From Alphaproteobacteria bacterium (lineage in GTDB: Bacteria; Pseudomonadota; Alphaproteobacteria; Bin95), in the NCBI GenBank assembly GCA_022822125.1, contig JAJECF010000225.1:1-55909 (forward strand): DNA of 55,909 bases, written 5' to 3'. Of this stretch, positions 55,807 to 55,909 are shown in pieces (position 1 is the first letter of the stretch; each line of letters opens with the position of its first letter). Below the pieces are notes generated by a model, which was not told the DNA's origin, searched no databases, and saw only the letters and a list, made by a program, of their open reading frames with translations. Position numbers and translations under genes: made by a program.

Positions 55807-55909
55807 CCTCATCCTGAGTAGCGCCCGCCTGCGGGCGCGTATCGAAGGATCGTCCCGCCGGTGGAACCGCCTCCCTCGATACGCGGCTGGCGCCGCTACT
55901 CGGGATGAG
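55807..55909. repeat. Nested palindromic dispersed repeat, copy C (cut by window end)
   Basis: The left arm CCTCATCCTGAGTAGCG (55807-55823) is identical to copy A. The right arm (55894-55909) differs by one base (CTCGGGATGAG for CTCAGGATGAG) and runs into the window end. The inner arms carry GCGCGTATCGAAGG and a partner with changes (CCCTCGATACGCGG). The left shoulder has its own GCGCCCGC/GCGGGCGC hairpin. Confidence 0.8.

Overview
The window reads as high-GC chromosomal DNA of a metabolically versatile, probably free-living or host-associated alphaproteobacterium. The best taxonomic evidence is the long block at 28.2-39.2 kb (folC-accD-trpA-trpB-trpF-lapA-ihfB-sppA-rpsA-cmk-aroA, then a divergent TIGR02300 zinc-ribbon gene and a tRNA-Ala). 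This gene order is typical of Alphaproteobacteria. A probable (2S)-methylsuccinyl-CoA dehydrogenase gene (mcd) points to the ethylmalonyl-CoA pathway, also common in that class. Genus cannot be decided from the sequence alone.

Layout. (1) 1-1.2 kb: the edge of what looks like a mobilizable element. Three small paralogous relaxosome-accessory-like genes are chained by ATGA overlaps on the minus strand, behind an AT-richer leader. That leader holds a perfect 10-bp inverted repeat whose loop carries an IncP-type nic core (ATCCTGC), a candidate oriT. (2) 1.3-5.1 kb: a DEAD-box RNA helicase, then a tightly coupled trio (Lrp-type ligand-binding protein, CobW-type GTPase, enolase-superfamily enzyme). 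(3) 5.3-13.3 kb: an accessory catabolic block with an OB-fold/DUF35 protein plus a cysteine-less thiolase-like protein (probable aldolase pair), an SDR, three consecutive Fe(II)/2-oxoglutarate dioxygenases and a type I sulfatase. (4) 13.3-25.3 kb: tyrS/anmK, two coupled MFS carriers, an enoyl-CoA hydratase, an HcnABC/opine-oxidase-like three-subunit flavoenzyme, an AidB-like acyl-CoA dehydrogenase and purB. (5) 25.3-28.3 kb: a TcuA-like flavoprotein, a carboxymuconolactone-decarboxylase-like protein and a ureidoglycine aminohydrolase-like bicupin. (6) 28.2-39.2 kb: the conserved biosynthesis/translation block. (7) 39.2-55.6 kb: transporters, a luciferase-like monooxygenase, a gentisate-dioxygenase-like bicupin, a sulfite exporter, nrdB, mcd, a flavin monooxygenase, a cobalamin adenosyltransferase, further acyl-CoA dehydrogenase, pita-bread, gamma-glutamyltransferase-like and threonine-aldolase-like proteins, and a methyltransferase.

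Three intergenic gaps (5.07-5.36, 42.83-43.26 and 55.62-55.91 kb) hold copies of one dispersed, nested palindromic repeat family (arms CCTCATCCTGAGTAGC and GTATCGAAGG). Each gap also carries a second short motif, CTCATACC(AACGGC). How the genes work together is clearest for the trp/acc/fol and aroA-cmk-rpsA runs, where 1-4 nt stop/start overlaps imply translational coupling, and for mcd with the B12 adenosyltransferase (B12-dependent mutases act in the same pathway). The rest are plausible catabolic modules with unknown substrates. All calls come from reading the sequence; no database search was run.
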